From positions 62,001 to 126,000 of the forward strand of contig CALKBX010000005.1 of assembly GCA_937775205.1 (NCBI GenBank): DNA of 64,000 bases, in the 5' to 3' direction. Source of the DNA: an uncultured Verrucomicrobiae bacterium. GTDB lineage: Bacteria; Verrucomicrobiota; Verrucomicrobiia; Limisphaerales; UBA1100. Positions 48,001 to 57,892 of this stretch are shown here, piece after piece (the stretch's first letter is position 1; each line of letters opens with the position of its first letter). The notes beneath the pieces were generated by a model that was not told the DNA's origin, ran no database searches, and saw nothing but the letters and a program-made list of their open reading frames with translations. Position numbers and translations under genes: made by a program.

Positions 48001-48113
48001 GTCATCGCGCCTCTGTGGTGACCCCAGCGCAAGTCCAAGCCACTCGAAAGGCCACCCAAAAACAAACTAATTTCTATACCCCAGAGCAACTTCTCCAGGA
48101 GCATCCGAAATAA
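44982..48113 (+). CDS. SGNH-like / PVC propeller dehydrogenase-like / HEAT / cytochrome c fusion
   Basis: 1043 residues with signal peptide MKSFIALLCVGFALSGPLRA; the 44982 ATG is preferred to an in-frame start at 44874, which would bury it. Residues ~30-260 are SGNH-hydrolase-like (VVAFFGFNESFEG, LTRDGALLNEAGYQRLA), but LGNGLG replaces the GDS nucleophile motif and the usual DGxH has Leu for His, so this part is probably non-catalytic. Next come a propeller (GYKIELFASEQEFKNLANPS, WVATMPTYPHYKPGNP), HEAT-like helices, and a cytochrome with C927-ITC-H931 (SGEGLPAAQFPPLAGS). It is probably a periplasmic redox protein on sugars or alcohols. It leads a run of glycan-degrading genes. Confidence 0.85.
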   Translation: MKSFIALLCVGFALSGPLRAKPKSPSPLKIESGTHLVLLGNGLGSRMMRYGHFETEMQRRYATHKLFIRNMCDEGNTPAFRPHSGRNDPWPFPGAEKYRTLSKARDRWGSGHAGNGFYEKPDQWLTRLKADVIVAFFGFNESFEGAAGLERFKSELTDFIKHTRAQKYNGRSAPQLALVSPIAFEDLSATHGTPDGKVANTNLAIYTAAMEDVARRHGVLYLDLFSVTHGWFKNAKAPLTRDGALLNEAGYQRLAPVLADGLFGGAVVRGSSAKILEVVREKNWFWHKYYKIPNGVHVYGRRHRPYGPHNYPHELQKIEQMVANRDELIWSTLAGKPFDVAAADSNTHEIPQIGKPNPGIKYKYGEEALATIKLAKGYKIELFASEQEFKNLANPSQLSFDNKGRLWVATMPTYPHYKPGNPKPNDKLIILEDTNGDGKADKETVFVDDLHLPLGFEFAPEGVYVSQGTDLILLKDTNGDDRADAREIVLSGFDDHDTHHAISAFCIDPSGALIMGEGTFLHSNVETAYGPVRSSNGGFFRYSPQRKKLDRICRVSIPNPWGTAFDEWGQDFFTDTSGPELRWMLPASINVKYGDFAPKPWDLLEQHKVRPTSGLEFVSSRHFPDEVQGDVLINNTIGFQGTKQHRMLDDGAALRVVYRHDLLVSNDRNFRPVDMEFAPDGSLYMADWHNALIGHMQHNARDPNRDHAHGRIFRITYPARPLVEPAKIAGVPIRKLLENLKLPEYRTRYRTRRELRGRDPEQVLVAVKAWTKALNQSDPAYEHHLVEALWVTWGLNRIDETLLRELLQANDFRARCAAVRVLRYNGHRIKNQAALLAAAAKDSHGRVRLEATVAATWLAPDPGRAVFDQAPANDHKRLNDVYGAMKRLFEGLPIQSSVRSTPKTHLTGKDRELFLKGVEVYSREGHCITCHQPSGEGLPAAQFPPLAGSQWVTGSSERLTKLVLHGMTGPVEVKGTRYPGTVPMIPFKHLSDDEIAGVLTYIRNAFGHRASVVTPAQVQATRKATQKQTNFYTPEQLLQEHPK

Positions 48114-48160
48114 GATTGAGAGGAGAGTTTTTCTTGCAGCAGCAGCAGCTCAGCGAGATG

Positions 48161-48201
48161 ATGCCCCTCCAATGAAATCTTTTATAGCGCTTCTTTGTGT
48201 T
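48161..48201 (+). repeat. shared leader/signal-peptide DNA, copy 2
   Basis: Second copy of the leader at 44971-45011 (39 of 41 nt identical), placing the same upstream ATGCCC(T/C)TCC and MKSFIALLCV codons in front of a sulfatase. Confidence 0.85.
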
Positions 48202-49587
48202 TGTTTTACCCAACTAAGCTGGAGTGTTGCTAAGCCCAATGTCATTCTCGTGATGGCCGATGACCAAGGCTGGGGTCAAACGGGTTACTACAATCATCCT
48301 GTTCTCAAGACGCCCCACCTCGATGCGATGGCGAAAGCCGGTTTGCGGTTCGATCGGTTTTATGCGGGTGGGCCGGTTTGTTCACCGACGCGGGCGACAG
48401 TGTTAACGGGTCGCACGCATGATCGCACGGGGGTGTTCGATCATGGCTATGCGTTGCGTAAACAGGAAAAGACACTTCCTGCCGCGATGAAAAAGGCAGG
48501 CTACGCAACGGGGCATTTTGGCAAGTGGCATCTCAACGGCCTTCGTGGGCCAGGCGTGCCGATTTTCAAAAATGACAAGCATGGCCCGGGCGGGTTCGGG
48601 TTTGATGAATGGGTGTCGGTCACAAATTTTTTCGAACGCGATCCGTTGATGAGTCGCAAGGGGGCGTTTGAGGATTTCAAGGGCGATTCATCCGAGATTG
48701 TTGTCGACGAGGCGCTGAAATTTATTGACGCGAAGGTGAAGGCAAAAAAACCCTTCTTCGCCGTGCTGTGGTACGGCACGCCGCACAGCCCGTGGGTGGC
48801 GGCGGATGCGGATAAAAAACCGTTCGCCAAGCTCAGCGAAAAGGCGCGGGAACATTACGGCGAATTGGTCGCGATGGATCGCAGCATCGGCACGTTGCGC
48901 AAAGGACTGCGCGATTTGAAGGTGGCGCGGAATACGCTGGTGTGGTTCACGAGCGACAACGGTGGCTTGCCGGGTTTGCAGCCGAGCACCACCGGCGGCT
49001 TGCGCGATTTCAAGGGCAGTATGTACGAAGGTGGCCTGCGCGTGCCGGCGATCATCGAATGGCCCGCGGGCATCACGAAGCCACGCATCACCAAACATCC
49101 GGCGGGCGCAGTGGATATATTCCCGACGTTGGCCGAAGTGTGCGGTTTGCCAAAATCGTCGATGTTGCAGCCGCAAGATGGGATGAGTTTGGTGCCGCTG
49201 TTTGCAAAAGAGATTGGGCCACGCTCGAAGCCTTTGCCTTTTCGCAGTCGCAATCGCTTGGCGATGATTGATAACGATTACAAGCTGCTATCTTTCCCCG
49301 GCAAAAACGGTCGCCGACTGGAATTGTACAATCTCGTAGCGGATGTTGCGGAAAGAAAAAATCTCATTAAGAGCGAGCCAGAGATTGCGCGACGAATGCG
49401 CGAGCAATTGGAGGCGTCCAACGCCTCCATCGAGGCGAGCAAATCGGGCAAGGATTATCCCGAGGGCAAAGTCGGCCCACAGCCGCCACGGATTTTTTGG
49501 TCGGATATGAAAGCCTACCAACCGTATTTCGAGGAATGGAAAAAACGGCCGGAGTTCGGCTATTGGTTGAAACGGAGAAAAAAATGA
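48172..49587 (+). CDS. arylsulfatase-type sulfatase
   Basis: 471 residues with signal peptide MKSFIALLCVCFTQLSWSVA. It has the metal site KPNVILVMADDQGWGQTGYY, the canonical formylglycine motif C70-SPTR (ATVLTGRTHDRTGVFDHG), GHFGKWHLNGLRGPG, and the C-terminal VWFTSDNGGLPG. Cys70 must be converted to formylglycine by a maturase not seen in the window. It hydrolyses sulfate esters, probably on a polysaccharide. The stop overlaps the sialidase start by ATGA (49584-49587). The leader DNA is shared with the 44982 gene. Confidence 0.9.
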   Translation: MKSFIALLCVCFTQLSWSVAKPNVILVMADDQGWGQTGYYNHPVLKTPHLDAMAKAGLRFDRFYAGGPVCSPTRATVLTGRTHDRTGVFDHGYALRKQEKTLPAAMKKAGYATGHFGKWHLNGLRGPGVPIFKNDKHGPGGFGFDEWVSVTNFFERDPLMSRKGAFEDFKGDSSEIVVDEALKFIDAKVKAKKPFFAVLWYGTPHSPWVAADADKKPFAKLSEKAREHYGELVAMDRSIGTLRKGLRDLKVARNTLVWFTSDNGGLPGLQPSTTGGLRDFKGSMYEGGLRVPAIIEWPAGITKPRITKHPAGAVDIFPTLAEVCGLPKSSMLQPQDGMSLVPLFAKEIGPRSKPLPFRSRNRLAMIDNDYKLLSFPGKNGRRLELYNLVADVAERKNLIKSEPEIARRMREQLEASNASIEASKSGKDYPEGKVGPQPPRIFWSDMKAYQPYFEEWKKRPEFGYWLKRRKK

Positions 49588-50654
49588 AGTCACTTGTAAT
49601 TGCGTTATTGGTTGTGACGGTGAATGGCCGCGCCGCTGAGTTGCCGCCTTTGGCCAAACCGGGCGAGGGGGCGTTGCTGTCGGCGGGGCTGATTTATCCG
49701 GTCGAAGGCCGGGCCACGCCGCAGTGCCACGCGTCGACGATTGTGCAAACGACGAAGGGCACGCTCGTGGCCGCGTGGTTTGCCGGCACTGGCGAGAAGC
49801 ACCGGGATGTGGGCATTCGCGTGGCGCGATTAGTCAATGGCAAATGGACCATCCCCGTCGAAGTGGCCGATGGCTCGGAAGGCGAGGTCAAAGAATTTCC
49901 CTGCTGGAATCCGGTTTTATTCCAGCCGCGCAAAGGGCCGTTGATGCTCTTTTATAAAGTAGGCCCCTCGCCGAGCCGTTGGTGGGGAATGTTGATGACT
50001 TCAACCGACGGCGGCAAAACGTGGGGCAACCGCCGCAAGCTGGGCAAGAACGACAAAGTCGGCCACTTGCTTGGACCGGTGAAAAACAAACCGGTGCAGT
50101 TGGCCGACGGCGCGATCCTTTGCCCCACCAGCACCGAGCACAAAGGTTGGCGCGTGCACTTTGAAATCACTCGTGACCTCGGCAAAACGTGGAGCGTCAT
50201 CGGCCCCATCAACGACGGCAAAGAGTTCGGCGCCATCCAACCGAGCGTGCTCTTCCACAAAAACGGCGCGCTGCAAATCATGTGTCGCAGCCAACAAAAA
50301 GTTGTCACCCAAAGCTGGTCTAAAGACGGCGGCAAAACGTGGAGCAAAATGACCGCCTCGCCACTGCCAAACCCGAACGCCGGCACCGACGCCGTCACCC
50401 TCAAGGACGGTCGCCAACTCATCGTGTATAACCACACCACGCGCGGCATCATTTTCCCATCCGGCCGCAACATGCTCAACGTCGCCATCTCCACGGATGG
50501 CAAATCTTGGAAACCTGTCCTCATCCTCGAGCGCGCACCGGGCGAATATTCCTACCCCGCCGTCATCCAAACCCGCGACGGCAAAGTCCACATCACTTAC
50601 ACTTGGCAACGGAAAACTGTGAAACACGCCGTGCTCGATCCGGCGAAACTGTAG
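49584..50654 (+). CDS. BNR/sialidase-family protein (exo-alpha-sialidase-like)
   Basis: 356 residues with signal peptide MKSLVIALLVVTVNGRAAE. The start overlaps the sulfatase stop (ATGA) with GGAG upstream. Asp-box motifs STDGGKTWG (about residue 140) and SKDGGKTWS (about 247), plus TPQCHASTIVQTTKGTLVAA and WFAGTGEKHRDVGIRVAR, mark a six-bladed BNR propeller as in sialidases. The conserved catalytic Tyr/Arg set could not be confirmed by eye, so it could also act on another glycan. Coupling with a sulfatase supports joint attack on a sulfated glycan. Confidence 0.82.
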   Translation: MKSLVIALLVVTVNGRAAELPPLAKPGEGALLSAGLIYPVEGRATPQCHASTIVQTTKGTLVAAWFAGTGEKHRDVGIRVARLVNGKWTIPVEVADGSEGEVKEFPCWNPVLFQPRKGPLMLFYKVGPSPSRWWGMLMTSTDGGKTWGNRRKLGKNDKVGHLLGPVKNKPVQLADGAILCPTSTEHKGWRVHFEITRDLGKTWSVIGPINDGKEFGAIQPSVLFHKNGALQIMCRSQQKVVTQSWSKDGGKTWSKMTASPLPNPNAGTDAVTLKDGRQLIVYNHTTRGIIFPSGRNMLNVAISTDGKSWKPVLILERAPGEYSYPAVIQTRDGKVHITYTWQRKTVKHAVLDPAKL

Positions 50655-50759
50655 GCTTGAGCAATGCATAGATTGCAGCTCGTTTTGAATGGCGTTTCCT
50701 GTAAATTCGTCAATCATTCAGAGTTGAAAAGTTCGTTCAAATTTGAGAGGCTTTGCGAG

Positions 50760-52983
50760 ATGACGACAAGTCGATGTTTAACGGCAATGGTGTTATTGGC
50801 TGCACTGTTGTGGCTGGCACCCAACGCTGTGGCGGCGGCGGGCAAGCGGATGAATTTTGCCAATGATGTGGTGCCGGTTTTTACCAAGGCCGGCTGCAAT
50901 GCAGGGGAGTGCCACGCGAAGGCCGGCATGGGACAGAATGGGTTTCGGCTGTCGCTGCTGGGGTTTGAGCCGGAGGAGGATTACGAACATTTGGTGAAGG
51001 AATCGCGCGGGCGACGCATCACCATGGCCGCGCCGGATCAGAGTTTACTTTTGTTAAAAGCCTCGGGCACGGTGCCGCATGGTGGCGGGCGGAAGTTGCC
51101 GGTTGATTCCACGGGCTATCGCGTGTTGCGAAATTGGATTTCACAGGGGATGCCATTCAGCAGCGCAGCGGATCCCAAGCTGGCGATCATTTCGGTAACG
51201 CCCGCGCAGGGCACGTTGAAGAAAAACTCGGCGCAGCAATTAAAAATTTCCGCGCGTTATTCGGACGGCAGCGTTCGCGACGTGACGCACCTTGCGCTGT
51301 ACGAAGCCAACGACAAAGCAATGGCGACGGTGAGCGATGGCGGACGCGTTGCGGTGAGTGACTTGCCCGGCAAGGTGGCGATCATGGTGCGGTACGCCGG
51401 CAAAGTGGGCGTGTTCAATGCCGCGATTCCGCTGGGCGCGCCGGTTGGGAAAATGCCGCCGGAAAAAAATTTCATCGATAAATTTGTTTTCGCGAACTTG
51501 AAACAGATTGGCATTCCACCGTCGGCGGGGATCGATGACAATACCTTTTTGCGGCGCGTCACACTGGACATCGCCGGACGGCTGCCGACGTTAAAAGAGG
51601 CAGAGGCATTCCGCGCGAGCACGGCCAAGGACAAGCGCGACCAATGGATCAACACGCTTTTGCGCAGCCCGGACTACGCGGATTTTTTCGCAAACAAATG
51701 GACCATGCTATTGAAAAACCGACGCGATTCTGCCAGCGACATTACCGCAAACTTTGCGTTTCACTCGTGGGTGCGCGACGGGTTGCTGGCCAACAAGCCC
51801 TATAACCAAATGACCCGCGAACTGCTGGCGGCCACCGGCACGATCATGGGCAACCCGCCGGTCGCGTGGTACAAGCGCGTGAAGGATCCCAAGAATCAAA
51901 TCGAAGACGTGGCACAACTTTTCCTCGGCGTGCGAATGCAATGCGCGCAATGCCACCACCATCCCTTCGAGCGCTGGAGCCAGGATGACTATTATAGTTT
52001 CACGGCATTCTTCAGCCGCGTGGGCCGCAAGCCAACGGGCATTCAGGGCGAGGACATGATTTTTCATAAACGCGGCACGGCCGAAGCGGCCAATGTGAAA
52101 ACCGGCAACAAGCTGCGTCCGGCCGCGCTGGGCGATGCGATCCCGAAGATTGCGCCGGACGATGACCCGCGGCTGCAGCTCGCCGATTGGATGAGCCGGA
52201 AGGACAACCCGTTTTTTGCCAAGGCGCTGGTGAACCGATACTGGAAACATTTTTTCAAGCGTGGCCTCATCGAGCCGGAGGATGACATTCGCGACACCAA
52301 CCCGCCGACCAACCCCGAATTGCTCGCGGCGCTGGAGAATCATTTCATCGAGAGTGGGTTTGACCTCAAGGCGCTCGTCCGCGTCATCACGCAATCGAGC
52401 ACATACCAGCTCAGCGCGAAACCCAATGCGCACAACGGCGTCGACCGGCAAAATTTTTCGCGCTTCTATCCGCGCCGTTTGCAGGCGGAGGTGTTGCTGG
52501 ATTCCATCGACCAACTCACCGGCGCGACCACTGTTTTTGCCGACCTGCCCGCGGGCACGCGCGCGGTGGCGTTGCCGGACAACAGCTACAACCGCGCCTC
52601 GCCCTTCCTGAAAGTCTTTGGCCGACCTGAGGCCGAGAGCGTTTGCGAATGCGAACGCGCGCAGTCATCAAGTCTGGCGCAGATCCTGCATCTCATGAAC
52701 GGCTGCGGACATCAAGGCCAAGCTGCGGACGGGCAAGGGCCGGGCGAATCGACTGGCCGCAGACAAGCGCGCCAACGATCAAAAAATTCGTGAAATGTAT
52801 TTGGCTGGCTTTCGCCCGCGCCCCACGCCAAGGCGAGCTGCGAAGGTGGCGCTGGATTATTTGGAGGCAACCCTCTCGGACGCGAACGGCAACTTGATTC
52901 CCAAAGCCACCGCTCATCGCCAGAAACTGGAGGACCTTCTCTGGGCGCTGATGAACACCAAAGAATTTTTATTTAACCACTAG
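50760..52983 (+). CDS. PSCyt1 / Big2-like / PSCyt2 (DUF1549) / PSD1 (DUF1553) protein, frameshift at ~52704
   Basis: The ATG at 50760 starts a signal peptide (MTTSRCLTAMVLLAALLWLA) and has GAGAGG 9 nt upstream; an earlier in-frame start at 50664 is unlikely. The N-terminal haem-like CNAGECH (C46-H52) is followed by an Ig-like region (~140-230), DUF1549 (TFLRRVTLDIAGRLPTLKEA, CAQCHHHPFERWSQDDYYSF) and DUF1553 (SRKDNPFFAKALVNRYWKHF). The frame opened at 50760 ends at 52793, but skipping T52704 gives ADIKAKLRTGKGRANRLAAD and a normal C-terminus to TAG 52981 (740 residues). So there is one extra base. It forms an operon with the PPC and DUF1501 genes, the usual PVC neighbourhood. Confidence 0.87.
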
Positions 52984-52985
52984 TT

Positions 52986-55014
52986 ATGTTTTTCAACACA
53001 ATCAAAAACCATCGATTGCTTTCCGCCGCCTTCGCATTCGGGCTCGCGGCCTCGGCCCTTGGGCAGTCGGTCATCCTCCCTGCGCCGCGCCTGCTCACCA
53101 CTCTGCCCATGGGCGGCAAGGTCGGCACCACATTTGAAATCACCATAAGCGGCGATGATCTGGACGGCATCACCGGGATGCATTTTTCGCATCCGGGCAT
53201 CACCGCCAAACCGGCGGCGGCGAAAAATAAATTCTCCGTCACGATCGCAGCGAATATCCCGGCGGGCATTTACGAGGCACGCGTGATGGCGAGGCTGGGC
53301 GTTTCCTCCTGCCGTGCTTTTACTGTCGGCACGCGGTCGGAAGTGACGCAAAAAAAACCAAACCAGTCGCTTGCGCAGGCGATGGAACTTTCGTTGAACT
53401 CGGTTTGTAACGCGGTGATGAGCGTGAAGGCGGTGGATTATTATTCGTTCACGGCGCGAAAAGGACAGCGCGTGGTGGTCGAGTGTGCGTCGCGTGGCAT
53501 CGATTCGCGAATGAACGCGGTGCTGATCATCGCCGACGCGGAGGGCCGCGACCTGAAGGTGGATCGCCTCGGCGGCCTGTTGGATTTCACGGCACCGGCG
53601 GATGGTCAGTACATCGTCAAGGTGCATGACCTGACGTACAAGGGCGGCGCGCATTATTTTTACCGGCTGGTGCTGTCGGCGGCCTTGGCGGGGGAAATTG
53701 TGCCCCGGCATCCCTCGGCGCGGACGGTCAGTTCCTTTTCGTGGCGTCCGGAATTTGAACAGGATGTTTCCGTGTCGGACGAGGTGGAGCCGAACAACCC
53801 ATTTTCCGCAGCGCAAAAAATTTCACTGCCGTGCCAGATCGATGGCCGATTTTTCCCTGCAGCGGATGTGGACACGTTTGAGTTCACCGCAAAACAGGGT
53901 GAAGTATGGTGGGTGGAAGTGGTGTCTGAACGGCTCGGTTTGCCGACGGATCCATTTGTGCTCGTGCAGCACGTGGATGGAAAAGGGCAGGCGACTGACG
54001 TGGCGGAATTGAACGACATCGCCCCTCCGATCAAGCCCTCGAGCGGCGGCTATTCCTACGACGGCCCGCCTTACAACGCCGGCTCGGCGGATGTGCTGGG
54101 GAAATTGACGATCAAAAAAGACGGCCTGCATCGGCTGCAAGTGCGCGATTTGTTTGGCGGTACGCGCAGCATTCCGAGCCATCGCTACCGGCTCATCGTC
54201 CGAAAGGCTCAGCCCGATTTTACGCTCGTGGCCTGGGCGCTGCATATGAATCTGCGAAACGGCGACCGCGCCGCGCTCTCCAAACCCGTTTCCTTGCGCA
54301 AAGGCCGCACGATGGCTTTTGAGGTATTGGCCGTCCGGCGGGATGGTTTTAATGGCGCCATTGAATTGGGCATCGAGGGTTTGCCAGCGGGCATGAGCGG
54401 CCATGGTTTTCGAATTCAAAAAGGGAAAACGCGCGGCATCTTAATCATTAGCGCCGCGGACAATGCGCCGCGCGCGCTCGCCACGGCAAAAATTTTCGGG
54501 CGGGGCGTGATCGGTGGCGAGCCTGTGCGGCGGCCGTGTGAGCTGGCCTCGATGCGTTGGCCGAGCAAGAGTCATAATAGCGATATTCCAGCCCCGCGAT
54601 TGTTCGCCGATTTGCCGGTATCCGATCGGTGGCGGCGAGGAAGCGCCCATCACCATTCGCGCGGCGGAGGAAAAAATCTGGGAAGCCAAGGCCGGCGAAA
54701 AATTGACCATCCCATTGCAGCTCATTCGGCGTGGCGAATTTTCGGGATCCGTAATCCAGCTCAAGGCGTTTGGGGTTGGGTTTGAAAAATGTTCGGTGGA
54801 AGCCGGGCTGAAAACTGACAAACACGACGCGGTGCTGGATCTGGCCGCGATGAAATTGCCGACTGGCGAACACACCATTGCGTTTTATGGCCGGGCGGTT
54901 TCAAAATATGCCGCGCCGACCAAATCGGGCAAGTCGGGTAAAAAGAAGGACATCGTCGACATCGTGGTTTCAGAACCGATCACGATTCGGGTGTTGCCGG
55001 CCGCCAAGAAATAG
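52986..55014 (+). CDS. pre-peptidase (PPC) domain protein, frameshift at ~54624
   Basis: It starts 2 nt after the previous stop. A signal peptide (to about ASALGQ) is followed by an IPT-like segment and two PPC-type beta domains (VDYYSFTARKGQRVVVECAS; VDTFEFTAKQGEVWWVEVVS), with a further beta-rich C-terminus. The first frame reads LFADLPVSDRW and loses sense. Skipping G54624 gives LFADLPVSIGGGEEAPITIR and a run to a stop at 55014 (675 residues). So there is one extra base. PPC domains are usually binding modules on exported proteins. Genes of this type commonly lie between DUF1549/1553 and DUF1501 genes; a partner or carrier role is inferred. Confidence 0.83.
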
Positions 55015-55021
55015 GAAAATT

Positions 55022-56434
55022 ATGAACGAACCCACTCTCACCACGCATTGCCCGGGCCCGATGGATCGGCGGAATTTTCTGCAGTTCGGCCTCGCCGGGT
55101 TCGGCGCGTTGAGCCTGCAGGGGTTGATGAAAGTGCGCGCCGAGAACGCCACCAAGCCCAAGTCCGAACGGACGGCGGTGATTCTCGTGTGGTTGCCCGG
55201 CGGTTGTTCGCACATCGATACTTACGATCCCAAGCCCGAGGCCCCCATCGAATATCGCGGGCCCTTCTCGACTATCCCCACAAAAATTCCCGGCACGCGC
55301 TTCACCGAACTGCTACCGATGCAGGCGAAGATTGCCGATAAGTTTTCGATCGTCCGCTCGATGGTTAATGGTGCCGCCGGTCATCCGGCCGGATCGATGC
55401 AAATGTTTTCCGGCGACAAAGCCAAACGCGACAAACCCAAACCCAGCCTGCCGGACTGGATGTCGATCGCCAATTATCTGCGCGCGCAAGAAAGCCCGCG
55501 CAACAATCCGCTGCCGCGCTACATGGGCATCAAGCCGCCCACCAGCTACAACGGCCCGGCGTATCTCGGTGATAGCTACTCGCCGTTTGCGATCACCGGC
55601 GATCCCAACGCACCTAAGTTTACCGTGCCCAACGTGGGCCTGTCCGACGCCAATGAATCGCAGCGCGTCGGTCGCCGCGTCGCTTTGCGTGAACGCCTCG
55701 ACACGCTTGAACGCGCCTTCGATCGCGAAGGCGAAACGGGCGCCTTGGATGAGTTCGAGCAACAGGCGCTTTCTCTGCTCACCAACCCCCAAGCGCGCGA
55801 TGCCTTCGATCTCAGCAAAGAAAGCAAGCGCACCCGTGACCGCTACGGGCGCAATACTTGGGGTCAGCAACTTTTGCTTTCGCGGCGCTTAATCGAATCG
55901 GGCGTGGAGATTGTCACCAATCAACTCAACGGCCCGTTGTGCGGCCGCGTAAATAATTGGGACGATCACGCCGTCAACCATCACGTATTCGACGCGATGC
56001 GATTTCGCGCCAACGCCTACGACCAATCCGTCAGCGCGCTCATCGAGGATATTTATCAGCGCGGCCTCGCTAAGCGCGTGCTCGTGGTGGTCACCGGCGA
56101 ATTCGGCCGCACGCCGAAGGTCAATTACCAACCCAGCACCGGCGTCGGCAACGCCAGCGCGCCCGCCGGCACCAAGCAACCCGGACGCGATCACTGGCCG
56201 CGCGCCTTCTCCAACATCTGGGCCGGCGGCGGCATTCAGGGCGGCCAGCTCATCGGCTCCACCGACAAGCTTGGCCAGGACTCCATCACCCATCGGCACA
56301 GTCCCGGCGATTTTCTGGCCACGATTTATCAGCACCTCGGCATCGAATACAACAAGATCGCCATCAAAGATTTCAACGGCCGGCCCACTCCCATCGTCGA
56401 CCATGGCAAAGCCATCCCCGAGCTGATCGCCTAA
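55022..56434 (+). CDS. DUF1501 family protein, TAT-exported
   Basis: 470 residues. The N-terminus MDRRNFLQFGLAGFGALSLQ (from about residue 14) is a twin-arginine signal with a short leader. DUF1501 (PF07394) motifs are AVILVWLPGGCSHIDTYDPK, RSMVNGAAGHPAGSMQMFSG, RDRYGRNTWGQQLLLSRRLI, TGEFGRTPKVN and GRDHWPRAFSNIWAGG. The family is related to the alkaline phosphatase/sulfatase fold, but its activity is unknown; it is nearly always encoded with DUF1549/1553 proteins, as here. It begins 8 nt after the PPC gene. Confidence 0.92.
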   Translation: MNEPTLTTHCPGPMDRRNFLQFGLAGFGALSLQGLMKVRAENATKPKSERTAVILVWLPGGCSHIDTYDPKPEAPIEYRGPFSTIPTKIPGTRFTELLPMQAKIADKFSIVRSMVNGAAGHPAGSMQMFSGDKAKRDKPKPSLPDWMSIANYLRAQESPRNNPLPRYMGIKPPTSYNGPAYLGDSYSPFAITGDPNAPKFTVPNVGLSDANESQRVGRRVALRERLDTLERAFDREGETGALDEFEQQALSLLTNPQARDAFDLSKESKRTRDRYGRNTWGQQLLLSRRLIESGVEIVTNQLNGPLCGRVNNWDDHAVNHHVFDAMRFRANAYDQSVSALIEDIYQRGLAKRVLVVVTGEFGRTPKVNYQPSTGVGNASAPAGTKQPGRDHWPRAFSNIWAGGGIQGGQLIGSTDKLGQDSITHRHSPGDFLATIYQHLGIEYNKIAIKDFNGRPTPIVDHGKAIPELIA

Positions 56435-56496
56435 AGTAGTGCGCGCTAATACAGGCTGGCAGTCCGGCACCGGCGACATTACGCTGCGTCCGTCTC

Positions 56497-57888
56497 ATGA
56501 ATAAATTCATTTTTCTCCTAGCGATGCTTTGCCCGTTAATGAGCACGGCAAATGACGTCAAAAAACGCCCGAACGTACTCCTGATTTGCATTGATGATCT
56601 ACGGCCGGAGTTGAAATGTTTTGGGGTGGACTACATTCACTCGCCGAATATCGATGGGCTTGCCGCTCGCGGGCGGGCGTTTCATCGGCACTATGTGCAG
56701 GCGCCCACTTGTGGGGCGTCCCGTTATACGCTGCTCACGGGGCGGTATGGGCCAGCAGGCAATGGCGCGCTTTTCCAACAGCGCGAGGCCCTCAAGGGCC
56801 GGAGCTTCCCCAGCTGGTTTCGAGCGCAGGGATACACAACGGTTTCCGTTGGCAAAGTGTCGCATCATCCCGGCGGACGCGGCGGGGCGGATTGGGACGA
56901 CGCCGCGCAACTGGAAATGCCCGGCGCGTGGACGCGGCATCTGTTGCCCGCCGGGCCGTGGAAACATCCGCGCGGGGCAATGCACGGCTTGGCCAATGGC
57001 GAGATTCGCGGGAACGCGAAGGGGATGGATTTGTTTCAATCGTTTGATGGGCCGGACACCGCTTATCCTGATGGCCTCATCACAGACGAGGCATTGAAGC
57101 AAATGAACAACCTCGCGAAAGACAGCAAACCATTTTTTCTTGCGGTGGGAATCATTCGTCCGCATTTGCCTTTTGGCGCGCCTGTGAAATATATGAAGCA
57201 CTATCGCGATGCAAAGTTGCCCGCCACGGCGCATCCGCAAAAGCCATCGGGCAAAACCACGTGGCACGGCTCGGGCGAGTTTATGAAATACAACCGGTGG
57301 AAGCGTAACCCCAACACCGATGCCGCCTTCGCGCTGGAAGTGCGCAAGCATTACGCCGCGTGCGTGACGTATGCCGACGCGATGGTGGGCCGCTTGCTCG
57401 CGCGGTTGGATGAATTGAAGTTGCGCGATAATACGGTGATCGTTTTGTGGGGAGATCACGGTTGGCACCTTGGCGAGCACGCCATTTGGGGCAAGCATGC
57501 GCTCTTCGAGGAATCACTGCGCTCGCCGCTCATCATCAGCCATCCCGGCCTCACCGCGCGCGGCAAGCCCACGCAAGCGATGGTCGAGACCCTCGATATT
57601 TTCCCAACCGTCTGCGATCTCACGGGCCTCAAGCCCCCCGCCAATCTCAACGGCCAATCGCTCGTGGGCATTTTGAAAAATCCAAACGCAAAAGGCCATC
57701 CCGCCTTCGCGTACAAAGGCGGTGCACAAACCATCCGCACCGCCACCCACCGCCTCATCGCCCATCGCGGCGGCGAGCTGGAATTATACGACCACACCAC
57801 GCCCGCCGCCGAAACCCAAAACCTCGCCAAAACCCAACCCCAAAAAGCCGCCGAGTTGCTAAAGCAATTGCGCGCGCGATTGAAATAA
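56497..57888 (+). CDS. sulfatase, iduronate-2-sulfatase-like
   Basis: 463 residues with a short signal ([15 protein letters not shown]). It has [20 protein letters not shown] with metal-binding Asp pair, active-site C72-GASR ([12 protein letters not shown]), WLRPEL-type ordering, and [20 protein letters not shown], all typical of iduronate-2-sulfatase-like enzymes; the CxASR variant is accepted for formylglycine formation. The last line of the protein ([20 protein letters not shown]) is also family-typical. It stands 62 nt after the DUF1501 gene and ends 4 nt before the next sulfatase. Confidence 0.9.
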   Translation: MNKFIFLLAMLCPLMSTANDVKKRPNVLLICIDDLRPELKCFGVDYIHSPNIDGLAARGRAFHRHYVQAPTCGASRYTLLTGRYGPAGNGALFQQREALKGRSFPSWFRAQGYTTVSVGKVSHHPGGRGGADWDDAAQLEMPGAWTRHLLPAGPWKHPRGAMHGLANGEIRGNAKGMDLFQSFDGPDTAYPDGLITDEALKQMNNLAKDSKPFFLAVGIIRPHLPFGAPVKYMKHYRDAKLPATAHPQKPSGKTTWHGSGEFMKYNRWKRNPNTDAAFALEVRKHYAACVTYADAMVGRLLARLDELKLRDNTVIVLWGDHGWHLGEHAIWGKHALFEESLRSPLIISHPGLTARGKPTQAMVETLDIFPTVCDLTGLKPPANLNGQSLVGILKNPNAKGHPAFAYKGGAQTIRTATHRLIAHRGGELELYDHTTPAAETQNLAKTQPQKAAELLKQLRARLK

Positions 57889-57892
57889 AATT

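Noticed and set aside
5270..54630. Programmed +1 frameshifting as a shared mechanism for the interrupted genes
   Set aside because: Five of six sites need a +1 shift, but the codons at the sites differ (CAG A, AGC G, AAA G, GGC T, TCC G), no rare or stop codon follows as in prfB, and one site needs the opposite shift.
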